Origin: Pedobacter psychrodurus
GTDB taxonomy: Bacteria; Bacteroidota; Bacteroidia; Sphingobacteriales; Sphingobacteriaceae
Reading direction: 5' to 3'
Length of the DNA: 64,000 bases
Assembly: GCF_004331735.1 (NCBI RefSeq)
Contig: NZ_SJSO01000005.1
Location: 327,650-391,649, forward strand
Below the pieces are notes generated by a model. The model had not been told where the DNA came from. It saw nothing but the letters and a program-made list of their open reading frames with translations, and searched no databases. Position numbers and translations under genes: made by a program. Of the stretch, positions 45,032-53,727 are shown one piece after another. How positions within the stretch are numbered: the first letter of the stretch is position 1; every line of letters begins with the position of its first letter.

Positions 45032-45466
45032 TTACTGTAAACACATCCGTGTAGAAAGAGTCGTTAATGTTGCCACTTTTTTACCGTTACAGGTTGCCGG
45101 AGCCCATTTAAAGGATTTTATAATCTTTAACATTTGCTCTCCTATTTTACCAACTTCATCTCTTACTACCCTTTCTCGGGAAATGCGACCATCCGCATCA
45201 ACTAAAAAAGATATAGTGAATTGGGTTGATGCGCTATTGGGAATAGTCTCTAATGTAACGTTAGAAAGTGCTTTGTAAAGCTTTGCCCGCCCACCTTGGT
45301 TTGTTGCCGGTTCATCAAATGAAGTGTAGATCATTTTACCTGTTATGAGATCTTTTTTCTGTGTGCAATCTGTATGTGAAGGATTGTTATTCATTACAGC
45401 GTGATCAATAGAATTATTGTTAAAAGCAGTTAATAAAAAGGCAAATAACAACGTTAATTTAAGCAT
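45032..45466 (-). CDS. Small secreted TonB_C-domain protein
   Basis: 144 residues with a signal peptide (MLKLTLLFAFLLTAFNNNSI) and a TonB_C-like core: STQFTISFLVDADGRISRER, then VVRDEVGKIGEQMLKIIKSF and KWAPATCNGKKV, ending VATLTTLSTRMCLQ. Like the convergent neighbour it lacks an anchor. The two genes end 12 bp apart and carry the same domain, so they may come from an old duplication, though their sequences have diverged a lot. Confidence 0.68.
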   Translation of the reverse strand: MLKLTLLFAFLLTAFNNNSIDHAVMNNNPSHTDCTQKKDLITGKMIYTSFDEPATNQGGRAKLYKALSNVTLETIPNSASTQFTISFLVDADGRISRERVVRDEVGKIGEQMLKIIKSFKWAPATCNGKKVATLTTLSTRMCLQ

Positions 45467-45548
45467 TTAATGGATGTTGTTTCGGAAACAAAGTAATTGA
45501 TCAGCTTTTGCTAAGTGAAGATAATGAAATTGATTAATTTAGCCAACA

Positions 45549-45938
45549 ATGAAAAACACGGTTAGATCTTTCGCTTTATTGGATATTATTAGCATTGCAT
45601 TATTGGCTAAACAGTTTTGGCAGATTTTAACACACCTGAACGAAATTCCCGATCAGATACTTTCGCAGGCCAAGGTTGTTTTATTGTTGCCCTTATTTGT
45701 GTCTCTTTTTGTATCGGCAACGGGTTTAATTTTATTTAAGAAATTCGGCTTTATTACTTATTACATTCAGTTTCCATTCCGTTTGGTGGTATGGATATTT
45801 TCCATCGGCTTTATTACTTATTTACCAGAAGTGTTAAACCTGGGCGAACGGTGGTTTGATATTTTGTTCCGCATCTGTTTTATCGCCGAATTTTTCAGAT
45901 TATATTTTACCATTAAAATTCACCGCTCATCCTTCTGA
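45549..45938 (+). CDS. Four-helix membrane protein, unknown function
   Basis: 129 residues with about four hydrophobic helices (roughly 12-32, 42-66, 73-92, 102-122) and a basic start MKNTVRSFALLDIISIALL. No motif that I can name. Its 3' end overlaps the end of the convergent lipid kinase gene by 12 bp. Function cannot be inferred from the context. Confidence 0.6.
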   Translation: MKNTVRSFALLDIISIALLAKQFWQILTHLNEIPDQILSQAKVVLLLPLFVSLFVSATGLILFKKFGFITYYIQFPFRLVVWIFSIGFITYLPEVLNLGERWFDILFRICFIAEFFRLYFTIKIHRSSF

Positions 45939-46799
45939 TACATTAGGTAAAACCACCGTTATGGCAGCAGGAAGAATTTTTGCTTCAACGGTATTCACGC
46001 TGCCAATGTATTCTCCATCAACCTGGAAATGTGCTTTATGTTTCGACGAAATTTTGACTTCAGCAGTTTGGAACACCTCTATTTTTTTTGGGTTGAAGGG
46101 CAGTTTGGTGATCCATATTTTTAATATTTCAAGATAGGAGTAATCTTTTACCAAAACCACTTCGAAAAGATCGTCGTCTAATTTTCCATCAGGGTTTATT
46201 TTTAATCCGGAGCCGTACATGGTTGCATTGGCAATGGCTACCATCGCCGCTTTTGAAGTAATGGTTTTGTCCTTAAGTTTCAGCTGTACTTCCATTCTGC
46301 TATGGTTCCATAAAGCATGCCAGGTGGCTTTTGCATAACCCCACATACCGCGTTGGGGCAGGGTATCAAATTTCTTTACCAGGTAGGCATTAAAACCTAG
46401 ATCAGATAAATGTATACAGATTTCATCATTGAGTTTAACTACATGAATTTTTTGCAAACGACCTCCATCCAAGATAGCTAAAGCCTGTTCAATATCAGTT
46501 GGTATACCTAATTCTTTTGCCATGCCATTAGCCGAACCGGCAGGGATAATCCCGATAGGGGTTTCGGTATGCAGCAAACATTCGGCAACCAGTTTTAAGG
46601 TCCCGTCGCCACCAACAGCTACCACACGATCTGCTTTTGCACTTTTAATTCTCTCTTTTATCTTCTCTAAAGAGCAATCTTCTGGTAATTCGAAAAGATC
46701 AACTTGTGTGTTTTTTGCATTGAAATGGGTAGAAATTACTTCCTTCAAGTTAATGTTATGACTGCCTGAGCCTGGGTTGATGATGAATAATAATTTCAT
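45927..46799 (-). CDS. Diacylglycerol/sphingosine-type lipid kinase
   Basis: 290 residues of the DAGK_cat family (YegS/BmrU/DgkB type). The N-terminal catalytic lobe has FIINPGSGSHNINLKEV and VVAVGGDGTLKLVAECLL with the GGDGT nucleotide site near 63; GIIPAGSANGMAKELGIPTD near 83-102 is the second signature. The C-terminal lobe is the YegS-like beta-sandwich (FEVVLVKDYSYLEIL). It would phosphorylate diacylglycerol or a similar lipid to its phosphate. It diverges from a phosphatidate-phosphatase-like gene over 57 bp. Confidence 0.9.
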   Translation of the reverse strand: MKLLFIINPGSGSHNINLKEVISTHFNAKNTQVDLFELPEDCSLEKIKERIKSAKADRVVAVGGDGTLKLVAECLLHTETPIGIIPAGSANGMAKELGIPTDIEQALAILDGGRLQKIHVVKLNDEICIHLSDLGFNAYLVKKFDTLPQRGMWGYAKATWHALWNHSRMEVQLKLKDKTITSKAAMVAIANATMYGSGLKINPDGKLDDDLFEVVLVKDYSYLEILKIWITKLPFNPKKIEVFQTAEVKISSKHKAHFQVDGEYIGSVNTVEAKILPAAITVVLPNVSEG

Positions 46800-46856
46800 T
46801 TGTTAGCTTATGGTTTATATCACAAACAACTTTTAGTAAACTCTGTTTTAATACAG

Positions 46857-47831
46857 ATGAATAAATCTGTTAGCGTTAAAGTATATCATGGCTATGGCCA
46901 CGCACACAATTTGGTTGTTTATGGCCATGTTTTTAAACGCAAGGCAAAAACACAGCAGGTTTATAGTAATAATTTGTTTGTTAATATTGTACACCTGTTA
47001 AAACTCTTTATTTTAAAACCTTATGCTTCTGTTGAGGTGCGTTTGCAGTTTTTTGATCAGACCATTTACAATAAAACCGAAGGAGATGGCTTTTTTAAGT
47101 TTGAATGGAAGGCGGAACATGATGTGCCTGCAGGCTGGCATTTTGTTAAAGTAGAAGCTGTTGATAGAAACGGTAAAGTTTTAAGTGCAGGTGAGGGTAA
47201 GGTATATGTGCCACACATTACCCAATATGCTTTTATTTCTGATGTGGATGATACGGTAATGGTTTCTCATTCGGCAACTATTGGAAGGAGATTAAGAGAG
47301 CTGTTTATCAAAAATCCGCATACACGTAAAACTTTTGCAGATGCAGCCAGTCACTATCAGCAATTAGCCCTGTCGCATACCGAGGCAAATCAGCCCAATC
47401 CTTTTTTTTATGTAAGTAGCAGCGAATGGAACCTTTACGATTATTTGCTCGAGACTTTCAAGTTTAATAAACTGCCTGAAGGTGCTTTTCTTTTAAATAC
47501 ATTAAAACGATGGAAAGATTTAGTGAAAACAGGTAAAACAGGGCATGAAGGTAAATTATTGAGGGTAATGAGGATTTTAGACGCTTTCCCCAATCAGAAG
47601 TTTGTTTTCTTTGGTGATAACTCCCAGCAGGACCCCGAAATTTATTCAGCAATAGTGGAGAAATATCCAAAAAATATTGAAGCGGTGTATATCCGCAACA
47701 TTCGGCCCGAAAGAGAAAAACAGACACTAGCTTTGTTAGCAAAAATCAAAGACAAACAGGTGAGTGCGTGCTTGTTTAATGATAGCGATGAGGCGATTGA
47801 ACATTCTAAATCAATAGGGTTGATCCAATAG
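46857..47831 (+). CDS. App1-family phosphatase (DUF2183)
   Basis: 324 residues from the ATG at 46857 (MNKSVSVKVYHGYGHAHNLV). The HAD-type nucleophile motif is FISDVDDTVMVSHSATIG, the DxDxT of App1-type phosphatidate phosphatases; KFVFFGDNSQQDPEIYSAI is the later acidic motif. Yeast App1 dephosphorylates phosphatidate and diacylglycerol pyrophosphate. No signal peptide. The ATG at 46857 is preferred over TTG at 46800. It is divergent from the lipid kinase, whose product it might reverse. Confidence 0.85.
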   Translation: MNKSVSVKVYHGYGHAHNLVVYGHVFKRKAKTQQVYSNNLFVNIVHLLKLFILKPYASVEVRLQFFDQTIYNKTEGDGFFKFEWKAEHDVPAGWHFVKVEAVDRNGKVLSAGEGKVYVPHITQYAFISDVDDTVMVSHSATIGRRLRELFIKNPHTRKTFADAASHYQQLALSHTEANQPNPFFYVSSSEWNLYDYLLETFKFNKLPEGAFLLNTLKRWKDLVKTGKTGHEGKLLRVMRILDAFPNQKFVFFGDNSQQDPEIYSAIVEKYPKNIEAVYIRNIRPEREKQTLALLAKIKDKQVSACLFNDSDEAIEHSKSIGLIQ

Positions 47832-48467
47832 TTTTTTGGAGCGCAATTGTTGTGCTCATCGGTTTCAATCGGGGCTAAGTACAGCACTTTTTGCTAATGG
47901 GAACAGGCCATAGTTCAATAAACCTGACAGCAGCGAGCATCCCGAGGTAAAGTCGGGATAAAGCGGATGGCAGGACTTTCGGATCCGATAAACACCGAAC
48001 CTTGCTTTTCAAAAAAAATTACAGATTTTGCTTCGCAGAGCCTTCGGGTTCTCCGCTGCGGTCCAAATGAAGGAACCATTCTAAAGCGATTGAGTTGACT
48101 GGCCATGGTATACAAGCATTTTTTATTATTATTTTGGAAAGCAAACACATCACTTTTCGGCCTCAACTGCCCCGCCCTCCGTTACAAATCCTCGCCCTCA
48201 TGCTTCGGACTATGGGTTTTACACTGCGGTCGAGTTAGCTGGCAAGGCTGGTATTACTATTTAAGGTTGTGTAGCGCCTGCAGGATCATTCTGTTGTTCA
48301 ATAAACCTGACAGCAGCGACAGCCCCGAATTTTTCATGAGGGCTACAGCGAATGGCGGGATTGCAGAGGCTATGAAATACTGACTTTCATTTTCAAAATC
48401 AAAAAATATTAAATTTTGATTTGAAAACGGGTGCTTTAACTGAAGATATTTTCAGTTTCCTTTCGTT
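47832..48467. repeat. 636-bp intergenic region of degenerate repeats
   Basis: No gene. Two copies of one repeat lie 383 bp apart: 47914-47936 and 48297-48319 share the same 23 bases, beginning TTCAATAAACCTGACAGCAG, and then diverge (CGAGCATCCCGAGGTAAAG and CGACAGCCCCGAATTTTTC) before reuniting at GCGGATGGCAGGACTTTCGG or GCGAATGGCGGGATTGC. Between them is GC-rich sequence with CCTCGCCCTCATGC and TGGTATTACTAT. Stretches at 25.2 and 52.9 kb look related. Confidence 0.6.
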
Positions 48468-48836
48468 TTAAGAAATCGACTTTCCGAACGGCGTAAAAGC
48501 CAGATTCATTAACTTAAAATGCTGGCGCCCAAATGGAATACCTACAATGGTAATGCAAAGCAGGATACCGAAAAATAAATGCGTTAAAGCAATCCAGAAA
48601 CCACCGCATAAAATCCAGATCAGGTTCATGATCGTAGAAAGGCAGCCTGTGTTTGATGAAGTATCGGTGATTTTAACCCCAAAAGGAGCAAGGCCTACAA
48701 TGGCAAATTTAAAACATTGAATGCCAAAAGGAATCCCCACAATGGTTAGACAAAGGATTAATCCTCCAATAATATATTCGAAGAAAATAAAGATACCGCC
48801 AAAAATAATCCAGATAATATTGCCTAAAAAGTTCAT
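48468..48836 (-). CDS. YccF domain membrane protein
   Basis: 122 residues made of two similar halves. Each half holds a tandem-like helix pair; the first ends CLTIVGIPFGIQCFKFAIVG near 30-48 and the second CITIVGIPFGRQHFKLMNLA near 93-111. These are the paired YccF domains. YccF proteins are inner membrane proteins of unknown function. ATG start with MNFLGNIIWIIFGGI. The gene is alone, with repeat-rich DNA downstream. Confidence 0.87.
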   Translation of the reverse strand: MNFLGNIIWIIFGGIFIFFEYIIGGLILCLTIVGIPFGIQCFKFAIVGLAPFGVKITDTSSNTGCLSTIMNLIWILCGGFWIALTHLFFGILLCITIVGIPFGRQHFKLMNLAFTPFGKSIS

Positions 48837-48943
48837 TATGTTTTTTAGTTTAAGATTTAATAATGGATGTTTTGTTACAATTCATTTAATACATACTCAT
48901 GTATTCTTCGTAATTTAGAATTACACACAAAAAGAAACACAAC

Positions 48944-49297
48944 ATGAAAAAATTAATTCTTGCAGCGGCACTTGTCGCATGCTTTGGGCTGTCGCGTGCC
49001 AAAGCCCAAAATGTAAATGGCGTGAAGCTGACCGATATCCATGTGGATTATATCCAGATCCGCGCGGAAAAGAGTTTTTTTGAGGATAAACAATGGATTT
49101 TACTGGAGTATGGGCAAAAGGTAGATGAATATAGCGAAATGTACATCAGGGATGACAATGCCAAAAAACTAGAATTTAATTCAGCCATCGATGCCGTGAA
49201 CAAAATGAAGTCCTACGATTATGAACTGTTTAGTGTTTACACAGAGCAGGTGTCCTCAGATTCCAATCGACCTGTTTATGTGTTGAAAAGGAAATAA
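48944..49297 (+). CDS. Small secreted protein, unknown
   Basis: 117 residues with a signal peptide (MKKLILAAALVACFGLSRAK, then AQ). The mature part starts NVNGVKLTDIHVDYIQIRAE and includes EYGQKVDEYSEMYIRDDNAK and AIDAVNKMKSYDYELFSVYT. I recognise no domain; small secreted proteins like this are common in Bacteroidota. 107 bp separate it from the divergent yccF gene. Confidence 0.68.
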   Translation: MKKLILAAALVACFGLSRAKAQNVNGVKLTDIHVDYIQIRAEKSFFEDKQWILLEYGQKVDEYSEMYIRDDNAKKLEFNSAIDAVNKMKSYDYELFSVYTEQVSSDSNRPVYVLKRK

Positions 49298-49359
49298 TTA
49301 AGAAAGAAGTCAAGTTTAAATGGCCAAGGTGCTATGAAAACTTAACTTCTTTGTAATAT

Positions 49360-50559
49360 CTATATAAAATCGAGCGTATTAAATTTTTTGTTCAAGATAT
49401 CAGCATTATTTACATCCAGCCATTTATCTAAAATGGTACCATAAACCTGTCTGAAATCCAATTGGTATTTTAAATCGCCGGTATCCAGGTCGCTCAAGTT
49501 AGGAGCAGCGTTAAAAATCCCTTGTTTCTTTAATTTTCCGCCAAAAACAAACATATTATTTGCCGTTCCGTGGTCGGTGCCATTACTGGCGTTTTGTTCT
49601 ACCCTGCGGCCAAATTCGGAGAAGGTAACCACCAAGGTATCTTCCAGTTTGTTGTTCGATTTTAGATCTTTCAAAAAGGCCGCCATGCCTTCACTATATT
49701 GTTTAAGCAGATTTCCTTGTTGACCAATTTGATTTACGTGTGTATCGAAACCACTTAACGATACATAATAAACTCTTGTCTTTAATCCTGACGAAATAAA
49801 TTTAGAAACCGTTTTCAACTGGTTTGCAAAACCCGAAGTTGGGTACGTGGATTTAGACTGGTAAATTTTGGAGGTATTCTGGATATAATTGGCAGAGGAT
49901 GAAGTTTCGATCATGGTTTTGTACAAATAACCTAAATTATCTTCATCTAAATGTTCCTTGTCATTCTGCAACATGGCTTTAAAAAATGGATCGTTTGTAT
50001 TGCGGAACAAAGCAGCAGGATCTTTTAATGCAATTCCTTTTTTAGTCTGACCTTTCATCGCGAGAGAAAGCGAATCATCTACTTCTATCGCGGTATAAGG
50101 GAATTTACAGGTTTGGCAATTGCTATCTAAATAGCGGCCAATCCATCCGGTTGATAAGAATTGATTGCTATCACTACCCGTTTGCCAGATATCCATCGAA
50201 CGGAAATGCGAACGGTCGGGGTTAGGGTAGCCAACATCATTGATAATGGTCATCCAGCCTTGGTCATAAATTTCTTGCAAGGCGGCCATATTGGGATTTA
50301 ATCCCTGCATGTCGTTTAGTTTGATCACCTCTTCAGGTTTAATGGCAATACTTTTTCTCTTTTGATAATAAATGTCGTTTCCAAAGGGAATAACAGTATT
50401 TAAGCCGTCATTTCCGCCAGAAAGCTGTACCACAACCAGGTTTTTGTAAAGGCTCAATTCATCAAGTGCCATGGCCTCAAGTGGTTTCATAAAAGCCGGA
50501 ACGAATAGCGAACCTGCTGCAACAAATCCTGTATTTCTTAAAAAATTTCTTCTGTTCAT
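49360..50559 (-). CDS. DUF1501 protein with Tat signal
   Basis: 399 residues from the ATG at 50559, which begins with a twin-arginine signal MNRRNFLRNTGFVAAGSL. Inside are NLVVVQLSGGNDGLNTVIPF near 35, YPNPDRSHFRSMDIWQTGSD, LSGFDTHVNQIGQQGNLLKQ and VVTFSEFGRRVEQNASNGTD followed by HG, typical DUF1501 landmarks resembling a sulfatase-like fold. Homologues in many bacteria are paired with DUF1800 genes. The start at 50595 would displace the Tat motif. It lies 71 bp downstream of the DUF1800 gene on the same strand. Confidence 0.88.
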   Translation of the reverse strand: MNRRNFLRNTGFVAAGSLFVPAFMKPLEAMALDELSLYKNLVVVQLSGGNDGLNTVIPFGNDIYYQKRKSIAIKPEEVIKLNDMQGLNPNMAALQEIYDQGWMTIINDVGYPNPDRSHFRSMDIWQTGSDSNQFLSTGWIGRYLDSNCQTCKFPYTAIEVDDSLSLAMKGQTKKGIALKDPAALFRNTNDPFFKAMLQNDKEHLDEDNLGYLYKTMIETSSSANYIQNTSKIYQSKSTYPTSGFANQLKTVSKFISSGLKTRVYYVSLSGFDTHVNQIGQQGNLLKQYSEGMAAFLKDLKSNNKLEDTLVVTFSEFGRRVEQNASNGTDHGTANNMFVFGGKLKKQGIFNAAPNLSDLDTGDLKYQLDFRQVYGTILDKWLDVNNADILNKKFNTLDFI

Positions 50560-50665
50560 GGTGTAAAGTTTTTTTGTTGATGGTCTTTTAGTCAATGGTT
50601 CATAGTTTAATGGTTAATAGCCTAGGTGCATAGGTAACTGGCTATTGACCATCAACCATTGACTA

Positions 50666-52108
50666 TTAACACAACTGATACTCGGGCATACTGGTAATTT
50701 CTACTGCTGTACTCCGCAATCCTTTATTATCGCTTACCATTGATGTAATTTTGGCGTTTAATTTTGGTTGCAATAAAAACTCAGTAAGCGCTAATGGGGT
50801 TAATCCCTTTGGTAAAGTATCTAAAAATTTAGGCCAATCTGCATTTGCGTTTACATACGACTTTGGTTTCGTGTTCGCATTTGCATTGGTGGTCGCTGTC
50901 CGGCTTAAGGCAATTACAGCTTCATCTTCAGGATCGGCTTTACCGCTAAAATCGATTTCCCCATCATTTAAAACAAGAGAGGGAATGCGCATCCTTAACA
51001 TTAACGATGAGCTATCAATCCAACTTTGTCCGCCAGGCCAGCCTGCAACATTAGGTGGGTTAAATAAATATTGCCCCAAACTGCTTTGTAGCTGTATTAA
51101 AACCTGTGGTTTGTTATAAGTAACATAAAACTCGCGACTTAATCCTACCAAAAATTCGGTAGGTGATTTAATTTTTGTGCCCACATTTTCAGGGCTATAA
51201 AACCAATCGGAAGTAAACATTTTTTTCATCATCGAGGCAATGTCGTATTTCGAGTTGTAAAAATGAGTGGCAAGTTCTTTAATGTGCGTCTCATTTGGAT
51301 TATCATTTACGAAGAATTTGTATACTTTTCGGGCGATAAACTGCGAGGTTTCTGGTTTTTCGAGAATAATATCAATAATGTTTTCGCCCTCAAAATTCCC
51401 AATTTTACCGAAGAAAGTTTTTGTTCCGGCATCATGTAAGTTTTGCCTAAAAATAAAAGAGCCATCTTTATCGTACATCCAGCCGGTAAATGAGCGGGCA
51501 GATTCTTTAATGTCCTGCTCGGTATAATTTCCTCTACCTAAGGTGAAAAGTTCCATGAGCTCGCGTGCGAAGTTCTCATTTGGCTTTCCTTTTCTATTCT
51601 GCTGGTTATTCAGATATTGCAGCATTGCGGGCGACTTAGAAACCTCAACCAGTAAGGCTTTAAAGCTGCCAAGTGCATTTGTTCTTTGGATGTTGTTTAG
51701 TTGTTGTGCAAAAAACGGGTTATTGCTGCGGCAGGCAAAATGACCATGCCAAAAAAGTGTCATTTTTTCCCTCAATGGGGCATCTGTGTTAATCATCTTG
51801 GTAATGAAGGCAATGTTCAGGTCGCGGCTCACTTCGTTTTGTTCGCGAACAATTTGCTGGCGCATTTTTTTTTCTTCATCACTCAGGTCTTTTTTTGAGT
51901 ATAAACCCGCCTGAACCAGAAGTTGCCGTTTCGATTCGTAATCGTTCACTAAATTGATGGGATCGTTTTTTTGGGAATCTTTAAGCAGATTATCTACCAC
52001 CTTATCGAGGTTTTTTTTGCTTAATTTTTGTAAGTCTGTATAAGAAACCCCGAAGCCCGCCCGGTTGTAAAGATGTTTTACTTTTAAGAAATTATCTTTT
52101 GCGCTCAT
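50666..52108 (-). CDS. DUF1800 protein
   Basis: 480 residues. Landmarks of DUF1800 are KVKHLYNRAGFGVSYTDLQK near 8-27, REKMTLFWHGHFACRSNN, YLNNQQNRKGKPNENFAREL followed by MELFTLGRGNYTEQDI, and NPPNVAGWPGGQSWIDSSSL. No classical signal peptide is seen. Its partner DUF1501 follows on the same strand. Such pairs are common in Bacteroidota and Planctomycetota, and the biochemical role is not known. The stretch 50581-50670 between them has direct and inverted TGGTT/CAATGG repeats. Confidence 0.87.
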   Translation of the reverse strand: MSAKDNFLKVKHLYNRAGFGVSYTDLQKLSKKNLDKVVDNLLKDSQKNDPINLVNDYESKRQLLVQAGLYSKKDLSDEEKKMRQQIVREQNEVSRDLNIAFITKMINTDAPLREKMTLFWHGHFACRSNNPFFAQQLNNIQRTNALGSFKALLVEVSKSPAMLQYLNNQQNRKGKPNENFARELMELFTLGRGNYTEQDIKESARSFTGWMYDKDGSFIFRQNLHDAGTKTFFGKIGNFEGENIIDIILEKPETSQFIARKVYKFFVNDNPNETHIKELATHFYNSKYDIASMMKKMFTSDWFYSPENVGTKIKSPTEFLVGLSREFYVTYNKPQVLIQLQSSLGQYLFNPPNVAGWPGGQSWIDSSSLMLRMRIPSLVLNDGEIDFSGKADPEDEAVIALSRTATTNANANTKPKSYVNANADWPKFLDTLPKGLTPLALTEFLLQPKLNAKITSMVSDNKGLRSTAVEITSMPEYQLC

Positions 52109-52170
52109 AATGGACTGTTTTACAGTATGACTTATTTAAAACGCCAGGGTTTAATCTTTGTTTTCTTTCT

Positions 52171-52178
52171 TATTTTTG
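52171..52178 (+). promoter_or_regulatory. Bacteroidota -7 element before aat
   Basis: TATTTTTG matches TAnnTTTG exactly but ends only three bases before the aat ATG (52182), so a transcript from here would start inside the gene unless the start is leaderless at a nearby base. TTTG at 52157-52160 is too close for a -33. Treat as weak. Confidence 0.25.
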
Positions 52179-52181
52179 TTT

Positions 52182-52814
52182 ATGTTTTTTCAGTTACTAG
52201 ATGATAACCCAGGCTTTCCAGATCCGGCTTTGGCAGAGGAGGATGGTTTATTGGCCATTGGGGGAGATTTAAGTACAGAGCGGTTGTTAATTGCATATTC
52301 CAATTGTATATTTCCGTGGTTTAGTGAAGGCGAACCAATTCTCTGGTATTCGCCACATGAGCGTTGCGTAATTTATCCAGATAAAATTAAGATCAGTAAA
52401 AGCATGCGGAAAATTCTGAATCAGGAGGTTTTCAAAGTAACCTTTAATCAGGCTTTTGCCGAAGTAATTCGCAATTGCGCAACTACTGAAAGGAAAGGTC
52501 AGGATGGCACCTGGATTACCAACGAAATGCAAGAGGCTTACATTAATCTTCATCAACAGGGCTACGCACATAGTGTAGAAGTTTGGTTAGGAGATCAACT
52601 GGTTGGTGGCTTATATGGTTTAAAAGTAAACCGCGTTTTTTGTGGCGAAAGTATGTTTAGCCATGTAAGCAATGCCTCAAAAGCAGCATTGATTTTTTTG
52701 AGTAAAATGAATATCGATTTAATCGATTGCCAGTTACCAAATGATCATTTACTGAGTTTGGGTGCAGAGATGATTAGTCGGGAATTGTATATAGAGACGC
52801 TTCAGGCGCTTTGA
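52182..52814 (+). CDS. aat: Leucyl/phenylalanyl-tRNA-protein transferase
   Basis: 210 residues from the ATG at 52182 (MFFQLLDDNPGFPDPALAEE). The conserved pattern GLLAIGGDLSTERLLIAYSN, then IFPWFSEGEPILWYSPHERC, is at about 25-66, and GGLYGLKVNRVFCGESMFSH near 145. Aat adds Leu or Phe to proteins with an N-terminal Arg or Lys, marking them for ClpS-ClpAP (the N-end rule). An upstream in-frame TTG at 52158 would add a hydrophobic stretch and is unlikely. No clpS gene is in the window. Confidence 0.93.
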   Translation: MFFQLLDDNPGFPDPALAEEDGLLAIGGDLSTERLLIAYSNCIFPWFSEGEPILWYSPHERCVIYPDKIKISKSMRKILNQEVFKVTFNQAFAEVIRNCATTERKGQDGTWITNEMQEAYINLHQQGYAHSVEVWLGDQLVGGLYGLKVNRVFCGESMFSHVSNASKAALIFLSKMNIDLIDCQLPNDHLLSLGAEMISRELYIETLQAL

Positions 52815-53014
52815 TTCCAACAGATGTTTTGACTTTCACTTGGAGCGCAGCTAAGTACAGTTATTCAGGTTTCTTCCCGCTTTACGTTTTATCTCGATGA
52901 AGGGATCGGGATGTTCACTTCAATCGGGGCTAGGTGGGCGGGGTTGTATTACTATTATCGGCTAAGTATGCCAAGAAATTAGTTTTTCATACAATTATAA
53001 TCCCCGCACTAAGG
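52815..53014. repeat. 200-bp stretch with degenerate repeat relics
   Basis: No gene. CTTGGAGCGCAGCTAAGTAC, TCAATCGGGGCTAGGTGGGC and GTATTACTATTATCGGCTAA resemble phrases in the 47.8-48.4 kb repeat zone (TTTCAATCGGGGCTAAGTAC, GGTATTACTATT). Probably relics of the same repeat family. Confidence 0.45.
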
Positions 53015-53623
53015 CTAATGTCCGTTATTCCCCTCAATTAAACCTTGTTCGCGCATTGCATTTTCTATTCTTCTATCGGGGATAAACCAGATGCAGGCCA
53101 CAGAGAAATAGAGTGCAACACCAATCCATGGGTTTATAAAACTTAGTGCAACGCCCCCGATATAAAAAAGCAATGAAAATTTCCCTTTTGCATCACTCCC
53201 AATGGCATGTACCACAAGCGAATGCTGACCCTCCGTTCTTTTGATTACGATTACCAACAGGGTGTAAGAAACAGCAGCAAGCAGGAGCACAGCACCGTAA
53301 ACTACAACCGGCCATAACGCAAAATGATGCTCACCCATCCATCCGGCTGCTACGGGGAATAAAGAGAGCCAGAATAAAAAATTAAGATTTGCCCAAAGCA
53401 TTGATCCGTTTACTTTTTTAACCGCATGCAGTAAATGGTGGTGATTGTTCCAGTAAATACCTACGTAGATAAAACTTAAAACATAGCTGATAAATTTTGG
53501 AATAAGTGGTTTTAAGCTGGCCAATGTATCGCCATGCTCGGGTACTTTAATCTCTAAAACCATAATGGTGATAATGATTGCAATTACCCCATCACTAAAT
53601 GCTTCTAATCTGCCTTTGTTCAT
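53015..53623 (-). CDS. TMEM175-like channel (DUF1211)
   Basis: 202 residues from ATG at 53623 (MNKGRLEAFSDGVIAIIITI). The RxxxFSDG signature in the first helix is the family mark of the TMEM175 potassium channels; six hydrophobic helices follow. Bacterial members form potassium-selective channels from separate subunits with one six-helix repeat, unlike the two repeats in the human protein. The stretch 53662-53624 extends the frame in hydrophilic sequence and is unlikely to be translated. A DUF1080 gene lies 104 bp upstream. Confidence 0.87.
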   Translation of the reverse strand: MNKGRLEAFSDGVIAIIITIMVLEIKVPEHGDTLASLKPLIPKFISYVLSFIYVGIYWNNHHHLLHAVKKVNGSMLWANLNFLFWLSLFPVAAGWMGEHHFALWPVVVYGAVLLLAAVSYTLLVIVIKRTEGQHSLVVHAIGSDAKGKFSLLFYIGGVALSFINPWIGVALYFSVACIWFIPDRRIENAMREQGLIEGNNGH

Positions 53624-53671
53624 AAAATTCAACCCTAATAATCTGATGCAATTATCAGTCAAATTATCTTA

Positions 53672-53706
53672 TAAAACAAAACCTGCAAACTTTTGGCCTG
53701 CAGGTT
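53672..53706 (-). terminator. Rho-independent terminator of the DUF1080 gene
   Basis: On the minus strand, AACCTGCA (complement of 53699-53706) pairs with TGCAGGTT (complement of 53680-53687) over an 11-base loop and is followed by TTGTTTTA, 22 bp after the stop. The stem is 8 bp and perfect; the T-run is interrupted by a G. Confidence 0.65.
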
Positions 53707-53727
53707 CCGTATTGTTGTTTTGTTGAA

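Noticed and set aside
48105..48383. 92-codon frame in the repeat region
   Set aside because: It overlaps the repeats and has no coding signs.
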